DNA of 64,000 bases from Sporosarcina sp. ACRSM (GTDB lineage Bacteria; Bacillota; Bacilli; Bacillales_A; Planococcaceae), in contig NZ_JAKRNU010000003.1 of assembly GCF_022346545.1 (NCBI RefSeq), forward strand, positions 62,001-126,000, given 5' to 3'. The notes beneath the pieces are model-generated. The model did not search any database. It had not been told where the DNA came from and saw only the letters and a list, made by a program, of their open reading frames with translations. Positions 23,996 to 33,054 of this stretch are shown piece by piece (positions within the stretch are counted from its first letter, which is position 1; the number at the start of each line of letters is the position of its first letter). The translations under genes and the position numbers were made by a program.

Positions 23996-25042
23996 ATGTC
24001 AGCTTCAGTCAAAGAGTCAGTAGAGATGAAAAAAGTATATAAAGGATCACGACCAATCATGGCGACATTTATAATGATTGGCGGGATGATCGGGTTACTA
24101 TTCGCGATAGGCCTTTCGATTTCATTTGGTGCGGCGGATATTGAGTTGGCGACGGTTTGGTCTTCTGTTTTCCACTTCCAACCCGAATTGACATCTCACC
24201 AGATCATTCAAGAAATCAGATTGCCAAGAGTTTTAGGAGCGGCGTTAGTCGGCGCTTGTTTTGCTGTTGCAGGATCGATCATGCAAGGAATGACGCGCAA
24301 CCCGCTGGCGGATTCAGGTCTTTTAGGCTTAAATGCCGGTGCCGCGTTTATGTTGGCTATCTGTTTTGCATTCTTTCCAGGTCTGCCTTATATGTATATC
24401 ATCCTGTTTTCATTTTTAGGTGCAGCGGTAGGTGCAGGTTTGGTTTACGGCGTAGGATCAGTGGCGAAAGGCGGGTTAACGCCTATGCGCCTCGTATTGG
24501 CAGGAGCGGCCGTCAGTGCTTTGCTTGCTGCTTTAAGTGAAGGGATTGCCATCCATTTCCGCATCGGGCAAGATTTAGCGTTTTGGTATGCAGGCGGTGT
24601 TTCCGGCACAAAGTGGGAGCACCTTCAAATCATGACACCATGGATAGTTGTTGCCATAGCAGGTGCCATTGTTCTTTCCAAATCGATTACGTTACTCAGT
24701 CTTGGGGACGAAGTGGCAATTGGACTGGGCCAACGAACCGGCGTCATTAAATTTTTTGGAGCGCTTATTGTTTTAGTCTTAGCAGGTGCAGCTGTTTCCG
24801 TGGTTGGGGCTGTCGGGTTTGTCGGCTTGATCGTTCCTCATTTGACACGCTTTCTTGTCGGCAATGATTATCGATGGATTGTTCCTTGTTCTGCCATTTT
24901 AGGAAGCCTATTAGTCGTATTGGCGGACTTTGCTGCCAGAATGGTGAATCCGCCTTATGAAACACCTATTGGAGCGCTCATTGCGTTATTGGGTGTCCCA
25001 TTCTTCCTTTACCTTGCGCGTAAAGGAGGGAAGGAATTATGA
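23996..25042 (+). CDS. FecCD-family iron ABC transporter permease 1
   Basis: 348 aa, nine to ten membrane helices. FecCD hallmarks are RLPRVLGAALVGACFAVAGSIMQGMTRNPLADSGLLGLNAG near the N-terminus (seen here as IRLPRVLGAALVGACFAVAG and the following NPLADSGLLGLNAG) and AVGFVGLIVPHLTRFLVGNDYR, the cytoplasmic loop that contacts the ATPase. It forms a heterodimeric channel with permease 2. Starts at ATG 23996 after AAGGAGCAAGTAG. The stop overlaps the next start by four bases. Confidence 0.93.
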   Translation: MSASVKESVEMKKVYKGSRPIMATFIMIGGMIGLLFAIGLSISFGAADIELATVWSSVFHFQPELTSHQIIQEIRLPRVLGAALVGACFAVAGSIMQGMTRNPLADSGLLGLNAGAAFMLAICFAFFPGLPYMYIILFSFLGAAVGAGLVYGVGSVAKGGLTPMRLVLAGAAVSALLAALSEGIAIHFRIGQDLAFWYAGGVSGTKWEHLQIMTPWIVVAIAGAIVLSKSITLLSLGDEVAIGLGQRTGVIKFFGALIVLVLAGAAVSVVGAVGFVGLIVPHLTRFLVGNDYRWIVPCSAILGSLLVVLADFAARMVNPPYETPIGALIALLGVPFFLYLARKGGKEL

Positions 25043-26076
25043 GTGAGAATAAATATGTTTCGGTCTATCAACAAAAAAGACATCGTAAAAATGTTTTCAT
25101 TATCATAACGATTGTTGTCCTTATTTTGTTGATGTTGATGATCAGTATGAATACAGGTTTTATTCGACTGACGCCTGGGGAACTGTTCCGTACATTGTTT
25201 GGAATGGGAACAGAGAAGCAGCAACTGATCTTGTTTGAATTCCGGTTGCCGCGAATCGTCATTTCTATTTTAGTGGGGATGGCCTTGGCCGTATCGGGAG
25301 CCATCCTACAAGGAGTGTCGAGGAATGCGTTAGCGGATCCGGGCATTTTAGGGATTAACGCGGGTGCAGGTCTAGCTGTTATGTTGTTCATCTCGTTCTT
25401 TCCATCGACAACGGCAACGCCCGTCTTTTTTCTGCCATTTTTAGCGTTTGTAGGTGCAGGAGTGACGGCTGTTCTCATCTATGTGCTTTCATATAAACGG
25501 GACGAAGGCATTTCGCCGATTCGCTTGTTGTTGACAGGTGTTGCGATTGCAGCCGGGATCAGTGCAGCGATGATTGTATTAACATTGCGATTATCGCCTG
25601 AAAATTATCAATTTGTAGCGGTATGGATGGCGGGCAGTATTTGGGGGTCCAATTGGAAGTTTGTCATCGCATTATTGCCATGGATTCTTATTTTATTGCC
25701 GATCGCTTTTGCAAAATCCCGGGTGTTGAATACGTTGAACCTAGGAGAAATGCCAGCGACAGGGCTCGGATTGGCAATCGAAAGAGAGCGGCTGATTTTA
25801 CTTGCAGTAGCAGTCGGTTTAGCGGGGGCCAGTGTATCAGTCAGTGGAGGCATCGGCTTTATCGGCCTGATCGCCCCTCATTTAGCGCGTCAATTAGTAG
25901 GCGCCAAGCATCAGTATCTGATACCGACAGCCGCGTTGGTCGGGAGTCTTCTACTTATTACGGCGGATACGATCGGAAGGTGGATCATTGAGCCATCCGA
26001 AGTACCTGCCGGGATTGTCGTTGCTGTCATCGGAGCCCCCTATTTCTTGTATTTATTGGCCAAGTCAAAAGCATAA
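25039..26076 (+). CDS. FecCD-family iron ABC transporter permease 2
   Basis: 345 aa, a second FecCD permease. RLPRIVISILVGMALAVSGA, NALADPGILGINAGAGL and GGIGFIGLIAPHLARQLVG are the family motifs. A Lys/Arg-rich N-terminus (QQKRHRKN) precedes helix 1. The ATG lies in ATGA overlapping the stop of permease 1, so the two partners are made together. Pairs with the ATPase at 23029 and either of the two receptor lipoproteins. Confidence 0.93.
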   Translation: MSENKYVSVYQQKRHRKNVFIIITIVVLILLMLMISMNTGFIRLTPGELFRTLFGMGTEKQQLILFEFRLPRIVISILVGMALAVSGAILQGVSRNALADPGILGINAGAGLAVMLFISFFPSTTATPVFFLPFLAFVGAGVTAVLIYVLSYKRDEGISPIRLLLTGVAIAAGISAAMIVLTLRLSPENYQFVAVWMAGSIWGSNWKFVIALLPWILILLPIAFAKSRVLNTLNLGEMPATGLGLAIERERLILLAVAVGLAGASVSVSGGIGFIGLIAPHLARQLVGAKHQYLIPTAALVGSLLLITADTIGRWIIEPSEVPAGIVVAVIGAPYFLYLLAKSKA

Positions 26077-26137
26077 TCATAAGAAACGGTTTGGACATTT
26101 CGTTTGTAGCCAAATGACTAATTGAAAAGGAGCAATC

Positions 26138-27199
26138 ATGATGAATTCTGAACAATTGTATGATGTAACAATTATCGGTGGGGGCCCGGCAGGACTCTAT
26201 TCTGCTTTTTATAGTGGTTTACGGGAAATGAAAACAAAAATCATTGAATTCCAGCCTTACTTAGGCGGGAAAGTGCATGTCTATCCTGAGAAAATGATTT
26301 GGGATGTAGGCGGTCTGACACCTGTTCCGGGCGGGCAACTCATCGAGCAAATGATTCAGCAAGGATTGACTTTTGAGCCAGAGGTTGTCCTGGGCGAAAA
26401 AGTGACAGCAATTAGTAAAGGTGAAGACGGAAACTTTGTGGTCCAAACCGCAAGCAATCAAAAACACTACTCCAAAACAGTCATTTTGGCTGTCGGATAC
26501 GGTATCTTAAAACCGACGAAATTGGAGCTTGAAGGCGCTGAGCGATTTGAAGTTTCAAATTTACATTATACGGTCAAATCATTTGAACGTTTCCAAGGGA
26601 AAACGGTGTTGATCTCCGGTGGAGGGAATGCAGCGATCGACTGGGCCAATGAATTGGAGCCGATTGCGGAAAAAGTATATTTAACCTATCGGAAAGAGCT
26701 ATTAAAAGGACATGAGGCTGAAGTGACCCGCTTGTTCAATAGTTCTGTTGAATGTCTATTGAATACATCGATTGAAAGATTGATTGCGGCAGATGATCGT
26801 GAAAGCATTGAAAAAGTGGAGCTCGTCAACAATGAAGATGGACAGAAAATTCAGCTTGCAGTGGACGAAGTAATCATTAACCATGGCTATGATCGGGATA
26901 AAGCACTGACATCCAATAGTGGATTAGATATCGAAATGGCGGATGAATATACGGTTGCAGGCAGTCCGATGAGTGAAACTTCTGTCCCTGGACTCTATGC
27001 GGCAGGAGATATTTTGAATCACGAAGGAAAACTGCATCTCATCGCAGGAGCGTTCCAAGATGCGGGGAACGCAGTGAATAAAGCGAAACAATACATTGAG
27101 CCCGAAGCGTATGGACATGGACGGGTATCCTCGCATAATGATCTCTTTAAAGAGAAAAACCGTGAATTGGTGAAGCATTTATATGCTGTAAAAAGCTAA
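26138..27199 (+). CDS. Ferredoxin--NADP(+) reductase-like flavoprotein (thioredoxin-reductase-like type)
   Basis: 353 aa with VTIIGGGPAGLYSAFYSGLR (FAD, residues about 10-29), an NAD(P) motif ISGGGNAAIDWANELE in the middle, and GLYAAGDILNHEGK...AGAFQDAGNAVNKA at the end. It lacks the CxxC of thioredoxin reductase, as expected for the YumC/YcgT group of ferredoxin/flavodoxin-NADP reductases. Its place between iron permeases and a siderophore receptor in a Fur-controlled operon suggests it reduces ferric siderophore or feeds a reductase that releases iron (inference). AAAAGGAG precedes the first of two adjacent ATGs. Confidence 0.88.
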   Translation: MMNSEQLYDVTIIGGGPAGLYSAFYSGLREMKTKIIEFQPYLGGKVHVYPEKMIWDVGGLTPVPGGQLIEQMIQQGLTFEPEVVLGEKVTAISKGEDGNFVVQTASNQKHYSKTVILAVGYGILKPTKLELEGAERFEVSNLHYTVKSFERFQGKTVLISGGGNAAIDWANELEPIAEKVYLTYRKELLKGHEAEVTRLFNSSVECLLNTSIERLIAADDRESIEKVELVNNEDGQKIQLAVDEVIINHGYDRDKALTSNSGLDIEMADEYTVAGSPMSETSVPGLYAAGDILNHEGKLHLIAGAFQDAGNAVNKAKQYIEPEAYGHGRVSSHNDLFKEKNRELVKHLYAVKS

Positions 27200-27267
27200 C
27201 GATTCGATCTAGTGGAGTGGCTGGGTAGCTAGTCATGTCTATGATGAAATAGATGGAGGAAAACACA

Positions 27268-28254
27268 GTGAAGAAAAAAGCGATAATTGTTCGCTGTATG
27301 ATTGTGACCATGCTACTACTCGTACTAGCTGCTTGTAATGGAAAAGAAGCAAATATAGCGGAAACTCCAACAAAACAGCCTGAAAAAGAAGAGGAAGCGA
27401 GCACAACTACAAGAATATACACGGATGTGACAGGTAGAGAGGTTGAGATTCCTACCAACCCTGAACGTGTCGTGACGACTCAATATTTAGATGCTATGCT
27501 AGCGCTTGGTGTGAAGCCACTGGGCGCACCGTCACATGTTTTAGACAATCAATATTTGGGTGAGTTACAGGAGGGAGTCGTCGATCTCGGAAGTCCCTTC
27601 AGCGTTGAAAAAGTGTTGGAATTAGCACCTGACTTAATTATTGCAGCCGATCCGGAGGAAGTGGAGCAATTGAGCAAAATTGCACCTACTGTTGTCATTC
27701 CTTGGATGTATGGAGACGTCTTTACGCAATTGAAAGAAGTGGCTAGTATTTTAGGGAAAGAGCAGGAAGCTGATGAGTGGATTGCCAAATTGGATGAAAA
27801 AGCTGCTCAAGGTAGAGAAAAAATTGCTGATAAGATCGGGCAAGATGAAATTGTCTCCATTTTTATGACGTATGGGAAAGATAATCTAAGGCTTTACGGT
27901 GCAAGGAATATTGGGCAAATATTTTATCGATCGTTACAATTAACCCCACCAACTTTTATACAAGAAAAGCTAGCTGATGATCCGAACTTTGAAGAGTTTG
28001 TTTTCGAGGATATCTCGATGGAGAAGTTACCGGAATACGCTGGAGATAAAATCATTATGCTGGCGTACGGGGAAGAAACGAAAGAGGAGGGGGGCATGCT
28101 TGCTCAAATTGAACAAAGTTCATTGTGGAAAAATCTCGATGCGGTGAAAAACGGCAATGTTTATTATATTGGTGAAGATCCATGGTTTACATATGCTCCC
28201 ATCGCGATCGAGAAATCATTGGATGAAGCGATTAAGCTCCTTTCAGGGGATTAA
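27268..28254 (+). CDS. Iron-siderophore ABC transporter substrate-binding lipoprotein, receptor 2
   Basis: 328 aa from a GTG at 27268 that follows GGAGGA at 7 nt; an in-frame ATG at 27253 overlaps the ribosome site. A signal peptide ending in LVLAACN gives a lipid-anchored Cys, then an acidic linker and a FecB/FeuA-type binding fold starting RIYTDVTGREVEIPTNPERVV. It differs substantially from receptor 1, so the single permease pair may serve two ligands. It is last in the operon and followed by a terminator. Confidence 0.9.
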   Translation: MKKKAIIVRCMIVTMLLLVLAACNGKEANIAETPTKQPEKEEEASTTTRIYTDVTGREVEIPTNPERVVTTQYLDAMLALGVKPLGAPSHVLDNQYLGELQEGVVDLGSPFSVEKVLELAPDLIIAADPEEVEQLSKIAPTVVIPWMYGDVFTQLKEVASILGKEQEADEWIAKLDEKAAQGREKIADKIGQDEIVSIFMTYGKDNLRLYGARNIGQIFYRSLQLTPPTFIQEKLADDPNFEEFVFEDISMEKLPEYAGDKIIMLAYGEETKEEGGMLAQIEQSSLWKNLDAVKNGNVYYIGEDPWFTYAPIAIEKSLDEAIKLLSGD

Positions 28255-28280
28255 TAGCTGCTTTGAATAACTTTTAAACA

Positions 28281-28318
28281 AAAAACGGCTAAGACGTGTC
28301 TGTCTGTAGCCGTTTTTC
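28281..28318. terminator. Terminator between receptor 2 and converging HTH gene
   Basis: AAAAACGGCTA pairs with TAGCCGTTTTT; poly-A/poly-T flanks make it bidirectional. Confidence 0.8.
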
Positions 28319-28547
28319 AATCTTCATCTTTAATATCGCGATCGGGCGGAATCGGTTCGTTGCGCCATTCATCGATTTGGCGTTTCAATGTTTCTAGTTG
28401 CTCAAAGTAAAGGTTGAATTGCGCTTGATTGATCAGAAACTGTTCGCCATCGTGAACGGAGCGGATCCGACCTTCGCGTACATATTTTTGCACTTGTTGG
28501 ACCGGCATGCCGAGATACTCAGCAGCTTCTTGAATGGTAATATACAT
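28317..28547 (-). CDS. Excisionase-like helix-turn-helix DNA-binding protein
   Basis: 76 aa. The N-terminal half is a MerR/excisionase-type winged helix-turn-helix (ITIQEAAEYLGMPVQQVQKYVREGRIRSVHDGEQFLI, of which IQEAAEYLGMP is the recognition-helix start). The C-terminal half is an acidic, helical tail. No phage integrase is near, so it is probably a small chromosomal regulator rather than a true excisionase. AAGGAGAATC upstream on the minus strand serves as ribosome site. Confidence 0.82.
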   Translation of the reverse strand: MYITIQEAAEYLGMPVQQVQKYVREGRIRSVHDGEQFLINQAQFNLYFEQLETLKRQIDEWRNEPIPPDRDIKDED

Positions 28548-28560
28548 GCGGATTCTCCTT

Positions 28561-28608
28561 AAAAAATCCCCGCCATTTCAATTGCGGACAAAGAGGTGGC
28601 GAGGATTA
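28561..28608 (-). terminator. Terminator downstream of queT
   Basis: On the minus strand AATCCTCGCCA pairs with TGGCGGGGATT, followed by TTTT. It lies past the palindromic repeat at 28616-28730 and would end the queT transcript. Confidence 0.7.
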
Positions 28609-28615
28609 TTATATC

Positions 28616-28730
28616 GTCTAGGCTCCGGGCGCCAGATGCTCGGGTCATAAGCCATCTTGGCTATGAGGCAAAGATCGCCTCTTCGCCAATCTGTCTTATG
28701 CCTGTCGCATCTAAGCAGGCGCCCTGCGCT
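28616..28730. repeat. Long imperfect palindromic repeat (Bacillales intergenic type)
   Basis: About 115 bp with nested arms GGGCGCC/GGCGCCC, GATGC/GCATC, CATAAG/CTTATG and an inner GAGGC/GCCTC hairpin; TCTAG and GCGCTT-like edges. It resembles intergenic palindromes common in Bacillales genomes that carry the CATAAGNC...CTTATG core (recollection, not searched). It sits between queT and its terminator, so it would be a long hairpin in the 3' UTR. Confidence 0.65.
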
Positions 28731-28738
28731 TTTGTATG

Positions 28739-29239
28739 TCAGATTAACTTTTCGAAGTTCAGGCGTTTGTTCAAAGCCATCATAACCGGGATTCCGACTG
28801 CCATGACGACAAATTCCCCAACTGCAAGTGTTAAATAAACGATGAGGAACGGAATGCCATTAAAATCGGGAAGATCCGCAAAAATCTTAAGCTGATAAGC
28901 GATGATAATCATCAAAACCGTGAAGACGATTGTGTTAAATAGCATTCGCTTGAAGATGCCGTTGATGAATTTGGCGGAAAAAATGGTGATGGAAAGAGCG
29001 ATTGCGGAATGAAGCACTCCAAAAATGACATCAACGAGAATCGGTGAAAATAGGAAATTCGAGACAAGGACACCGATGACAATCCCAAAAATATATTTCT
29101 TATTGAACACGACAAGATGATTGAACATCTCAGAAACTCGAAATTGGACGAGTGTAAAACCAAATGGGGCAATTAAAGATGTAACAGCTATATACAAAGC
29201 GGCAATTACTCCACTTGTGGCCATTGTTTTTACTTTCAT
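28739..29239 (-). CDS. queT: QueT family queuosine-precursor transporter
   Basis: 166 aa, five to six membrane helices. N-terminus MKVKTMATSGVIAALYIAVT and the QFRVSEMFNHLVVF motif are typical of QueT, the ECF substrate-specificity component for queuosine precursors such as preQ1. Identification is reinforced by the preQ1-I riboswitch placed on its ribosome site. ECF energising subunits are not in the window and would be shared components elsewhere. Confidence 0.93.
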   Translation of the reverse strand: MKVKTMATSGVIAALYIAVTSLIAPFGFTLVQFRVSEMFNHLVVFNKKYIFGIVIGVLVSNFLFSPILVDVIFGVLHSAIALSITIFSAKFINGIFKRMLFNTIVFTVLMIIIAYQLKIFADLPDFNGIPFLIVYLTLAVGEFVVMAVGIPVMMALNKRLNFEKLI

Positions 29240-29248
29240 TATTTAGTT

Positions 29249-29290
29249 CCTCCTAGTTTTTTTACGTGGGATGGTTGCGAACCACGTGTT
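29249..29290 (-). promoter_or_regulatory. preQ1-I riboswitch controlling queT translation
   Basis: On the minus strand the leader reads CACGTGGTTCGCAACC, then ATCCCACGT, then AAAAAAACTAGGAGG. The CACGTG(G)/(C)CACGT stem P1, the GGTTC loop entry, the ATCC segment and the A-rich tail ending in ACTAGGAGG match the class I preQ1 aptamer. The tail runs into the Shine-Dalgarno, so ligand binding should hide the ribosome site (translational OFF switch). Ten bases separate it from the queT ATG. Confidence 0.9.
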
Positions 29291-29459
29291 AAAAAATACA
29301 TAGTCCAGTGTATCATAGTGCTTTCACTTTGTGTTTGAATGGAAAATAATAAATATAGCAAGTGTTTTCTTGTAATTATAAAGGAAGTCGTCCGGTATAA
29401 ATGCTTATGTGAACATGCTATGATGAAAATGAATGCATTTATAAGAAAAGAGTCAAAAA

Positions 29460-31085
29460 ATGAAAAAATCAAAGTTTATCCCCTTACAAACTAAAATAGT
29501 AGGACTTATAAGTACATTGGTGCTTCTCATCGTCATTTTGCTTGCAAGCATCTTTGCTTATTTACAATTTGCCGATGAAAAAGATCAAGTCAAGCAGCTC
29601 GTTTTGCAAGCTGCAAAAACGATTTCATTGATGCCAGAGCTACGGGAAGCAATTGAAACAAATGATATTGAATCCCATTTTCGACCGATTGCGGAGCAAG
29701 TGAAAGATCAAGTCCATGCGTCAAACATCATTATCGAAAATCGTGAGGAGATCGTCTACTCACATACCGATCCCGCCCAAGTCGGGGGGAAGAGTTTAGA
29801 TGATACAAACTATCATGCGTTCGTATTCGGAGGTTCCTACAATTTTGAGGTGGAACGGGAACATGGTTCGGTTTTGATCGGGAAAGTTCCGATCATTGCA
29901 GATAATGGTGAATATACACAGGTGATTGGAACGGTTTCGATCGAGTATTTGGAGAAGGACATTTATGGAGAGATTTACTCGAGAATAAAAACCATTGCGA
30001 TTGCGTCATTGTTCGTTTTCGTGTTAGGGATTATCGGAAGTATTTTTTTAACGAAAAGTATCCGAAAAGATACATTGGGATTGGAGCCGCATGAAATTTC
30101 TTCGTTGTATACGGAAAGAAGTGCAATCCTATTATCGATCAAAGAGGGGATCGTGGCAGTGGATCGAAATGGGGGGATCACGCTGGCCAATCATTCTGCA
30201 AAGACGATGTTGGATCTGAAGGAAGACGACTTGATTGGTCAGTCTATTCATCCGATCGTGCCTACAATCCAATTGGAAGATGTTTTGCAAACGGGGCGGG
30301 CAATTCATAATGTTGAGAACAGGATTGGAGAGAAAACGTTCATTTTCAACTTAACGCCAGTTATTGACAATGAGCGTGTGGTAGGGGTTGTCTGTAGTTT
30401 TCAGGATAAAACGGAATTGAAAAAACTGATGCATACACTTTCGGAGGTCCGTGAATATTCGGAAGGGCTTCGTGCTCAAACGCATGAGTATGCCAATAAA
30501 CTCTATTTGTTATCCGGCTTATTACAGTTGGAAAGATATGAAGATGCTTTTAAGTTCATCCAGCAAGAGTCTACGGATCATCAGCATCGCAGTCAAATAT
30601 TGTTCAATCAGATCCATGATCCGAATGTACAAGCTATTTTGTTAGGGAAACTGGGCCGAGCATCCGAAAAGAAAATTAACCTAGAAATTGAACCCGATAG
30701 TTTTGTCGACGTCTTACCGGCTCACATAGGCGTATCGGATATGATCACCATTATCGGCAATTTGATCGATAATGCTTTTGAGGCCGTTGCCCAGCAATCT
30801 GAAAAAAACGTAATCTTTTCAATTACGGGTTTTGGAAATGACATTATTATAGAAGTAACAGATAGCGGACAGGGCGTACCAGATGACGTGATGGAATCCT
30901 TGTTTTCTTTAGGCTACTCCTCCAAAGGCGGAAACAGGGGATATGGCTTATTCAATGTGAAGCACATCGTGGAATCATTGGGTGGAACGATTGAAGTAGG
31001 AAACGAAAAAAATGGAGGGGCTATTTTTACAGTATACTTACCAAAAAAAGTTTCGGGAGAAGTGAAAGGAGAGCAAAATGATTAA
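29460..31085 (+). CDS. Sensor histidine kinase, CitA/DcuS family
   Basis: 541 aa. Topology: helix 1 near the N-terminus, an extracellular PAS-like Cache sensor (about 35-175), helix 2 (about 180-200), a cytoplasmic PAS domain (about 215-320), and a kinase core. The phospho-accepting His lies in LRAQTHEYANKLYLLSGLLQL, the form specific to citrate/C4-dicarboxylate sensors; N-box IIGNLIDNAFEA and G-box DSGQGVP follow. It senses an extracellular carboxylate and pairs with the regulator that overlaps its end by 8 bases. The downstream carboxylate transport genes are the likely targets. The ribosome site is weak. Confidence 0.93.
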   Translation: MKKSKFIPLQTKIVGLISTLVLLIVILLASIFAYLQFADEKDQVKQLVLQAAKTISLMPELREAIETNDIESHFRPIAEQVKDQVHASNIIIENREEIVYSHTDPAQVGGKSLDDTNYHAFVFGGSYNFEVEREHGSVLIGKVPIIADNGEYTQVIGTVSIEYLEKDIYGEIYSRIKTIAIASLFVFVLGIIGSIFLTKSIRKDTLGLEPHEISSLYTERSAILLSIKEGIVAVDRNGGITLANHSAKTMLDLKEDDLIGQSIHPIVPTIQLEDVLQTGRAIHNVENRIGEKTFIFNLTPVIDNERVVGVVCSFQDKTELKKLMHTLSEVREYSEGLRAQTHEYANKLYLLSGLLQLERYEDAFKFIQQESTDHQHRSQILFNQIHDPNVQAILLGKLGRASEKKINLEIEPDSFVDVLPAHIGVSDMITIIGNLIDNAFEAVAQQSEKNVIFSITGFGNDIIIEVTDSGQGVPDDVMESLFSLGYSSKGGNRGYGLFNVKHIVESLGGTIEVGNEKNGGAIFTVYLPKKVSGEVKGEQND

Positions 31086-31752
31086 AGTGGTTATAGCCGA
31101 GGATGATTTTCGAATCGCTCAAGTACAAGAGCAATTTTTAGAAAAGATACAGGGTGTCCAACTCGTTGGAAAAGCGTTAAATGCCAAAGAAACGATGAAT
31201 CTATTGCATGAACATGAAGTGGATTTGCTGTTGCTCGACATCTATTTACCTGATGAACTCGGAACGGATTTGTTAGCCAGAATCAGGGAAGATTATCCGA
31301 ACACGGATATTATCATGGTGACGGCTGCCATGGAAAAGGTCATGCTCGAGAAGGCGATGCGATACGGGGTTAGCAACTATTTGTTGAAGCCAGTGTCGAT
31401 GGAGAAATTCGTTGAAACGATTGAAGAGTATAAAAAGAAGAAGGAAATCCTGCAAGATCGCGATGAAGTGAATCAGAAAATGATCGATCAATTCTTTGGA
31501 TCTTCTAACCCGTCAACAAACAATCAAAAAGATCTCCCTACAGGTGTCGATCGCCATACGTTAAAAAAAGTGAGAGAAGTAGTGGAGGAGCTGCGAGGCG
31601 TTACAATCGAGGAAATGGGAGAAAGCTTAGGCGTCTCCCGAACAACTGCCAGAAGATATTTGGAATATCTCGTTTCCATCGATGTGTGCACGGCAAAGCA
31701 TGAATATGGAATTGTAGGAAGGCCACAGCGGAAATATTACCTTATCGAATAA
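31078..31752 (+). CDS. Response regulator, CitB/DcuR family
   Basis: 224 aa. The receiver has acidic residues EDD near the N-terminus, phospho-acceptor Asp54 in LLLLDIYLPDE and Lys in LLKPVSMEKF. A linker follows, then a C-terminal HTH (TIEEMGESLGVSRTTARRYLEYLV) typical of CitB/MalR regulators that activate citrate or malate transporters. Overlaps the kinase gene by 8 bases. Confidence 0.93.
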   Translation: MIKVVIAEDDFRIAQVQEQFLEKIQGVQLVGKALNAKETMNLLHEHEVDLLLLDIYLPDELGTDLLARIREDYPNTDIIMVTAAMEKVMLEKAMRYGVSNYLLKPVSMEKFVETIEEYKKKKEILQDRDEVNQKMIDQFFGSSNPSTNNQKDLPTGVDRHTLKKVREVVEELRGVTIEEMGESLGVSRTTARRYLEYLVSIDVCTAKHEYGIVGRPQRKYYLIE

Positions 31753-31773
31753 CGACAGAATGCAAGCTGTGAC

Positions 31774-31796
31774 CCGCCACCCCTAGAAGTGGCGGG
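31774..31796 (+). repeat. Hairpin resembling the 5' module of the X repeat
   Basis: CCGCCAC pairs with GTGGCGG over a CCCTAGAA loop and is followed by GATGAACGC. X1 and X2 begin with a comparable CCACCT/AGGTGG-type hairpin followed by CGAGATGAATGC. It lies alone between the regulator and tctC genes. Confidence 0.5.
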
Positions 31797-31858
31797 ATGA
31801 ACGCAATGACGTCGAGTTAACAGCGGCAATTGATTAGGAAGTAAGCGGGGTCTGAACA

Positions 31859-32827
31859 ATGGGGAAAAAAATAATGGTTGGTTTGACACTGTTGATCATG
31901 TTCATTAGTGGCTGTTCACCGAAAGAGGAACGGAAAGTGATTTCCGATGAAGTGACAATCGTCGCACCGAGCTCTGTCGGAGGAGGGTGGGATACGACGG
32001 CACGCGCGATACAGGAAATTTTAGTAAGTGAGAAGTTGTTTGACGGGGATATCCATGTACTGAACAAAGTAGGAGCAGGCGGGGAATTAGGATGGAAGTA
32101 CGTGCAGCAGCAAAAAGAATCTGTACTAGCCATCAATTCGAGTTTGCTCATTACGAATCATTTGCTAGGGCAAAGCAAACTGACTTATAAAGATTTCACA
32201 CCGATTGCCACTTTGGCTACGGAATGGGAAGTGGTCATCGTTGCAGAGGATTCAACTATTAGCAGCGCCAAAAGCTTAATGGACAGTTTGAAAAAAGCAC
32301 CGCATGCTTATAAAATCGGACTTTCACCGCGGTTGGGCAACGATGATCAACTATCCTTTGTTTTAGCCGGAAAACAAGTTGGGCTGAAACCGGAAGAACT
32401 GGATTTTTACGTCTATGAAAACAGTGCGCAAGTAGTGGATGCATTATTAAAAAACCAAATTGATGTGGCAACGATGACGTTAGCCGAAGCCAAAAAATAT
32501 TATGATGCGGGACAAGTGAAACTGCTTGTAATCTCCGCTGATGAAAGATTGCAAGAACTGCCTGAAATCCCTACATGGACAGAGGAAGGCATGGCGGTCG
32601 TATTTGAACATTGGCGCGGGATTATGGGTCCTCCTCATATGACGAAAGAAGAAATTCAATTTTGGGATCGTACGCTTGAAAAAATGGTGCAGACTGAAGC
32701 ATGGCAACAAATACTTGAAAAGTATATGTGGAATGATTTTTATAAAAATAGTAATGAAACGGTTAAATTTCTTGAAGAGCAAGGAAAGATGTATGAGGCC
32801 CTCATGAAGGTCGACCATACAGAATAG
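31859..32827 (+). CDS. Tripartite tricarboxylate transporter substrate-binding lipoprotein (TctC family)
   Basis: 322 aa. Lipoprotein signal with lipobox ending at Cys19 (FISGCS), then the TctC fold: VTIVAPSSVGGGWDTTARAIQ near the start, LNKVGAGGELGWKYV, and LLKNQIDVATMTLAEAKKYY. TctC proteins bind tricarboxylates or other carboxylates outside the membrane and normally work with TctA and TctB. No tctA or tctB is here; instead an AbrB-family membrane protein follows. The start ATG lies after a weak GGGGTC-type site. Confidence 0.9.
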   Translation: MGKKIMVGLTLLIMFISGCSPKEERKVISDEVTIVAPSSVGGGWDTTARAIQEILVSEKLFDGDIHVLNKVGAGGELGWKYVQQQKESVLAINSSLLITNHLLGQSKLTYKDFTPIATLATEWEVVIVAEDSTISSAKSLMDSLKKAPHAYKIGLSPRLGNDDQLSFVLAGKQVGLKPEELDFYVYENSAQVVDALLKNQIDVATMTLAEAKKYYDAGQVKLLVISADERLQELPEIPTWTEEGMAVVFEHWRGIMGPPHMTKEEIQFWDRTLEKMVQTEAWQQILEKYMWNDFYKNSNETVKFLEEQGKMYEALMKVDHTE

Positions 32828-33054
32828 TTAATTTGGATTAAAAGAATATAATGTTTTTAATGAACTTAATGGATAGATGTTTCGTATTGTATACTTCGGC
32901 AGATGATGACTGTATGATAATGGAAAAATCATGCAAGACAAATACGAATCATCCCTCTATAGGTTGAAAAATGAATTGATTATGGAACCTTTCAAAAGGT
33001 AGACAAGGCACAGCTTTTTCGATCTCTAGAGGCGAGCGGTAGGGGTGAGACATC

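Noticed and set aside
28317..28547. Excisionase of an integrated element
   Set aside because: The HTH is excisionase-like, but no integrase, attachment repeats or phage genes are adjacent; more likely a small chromosomal regulator.
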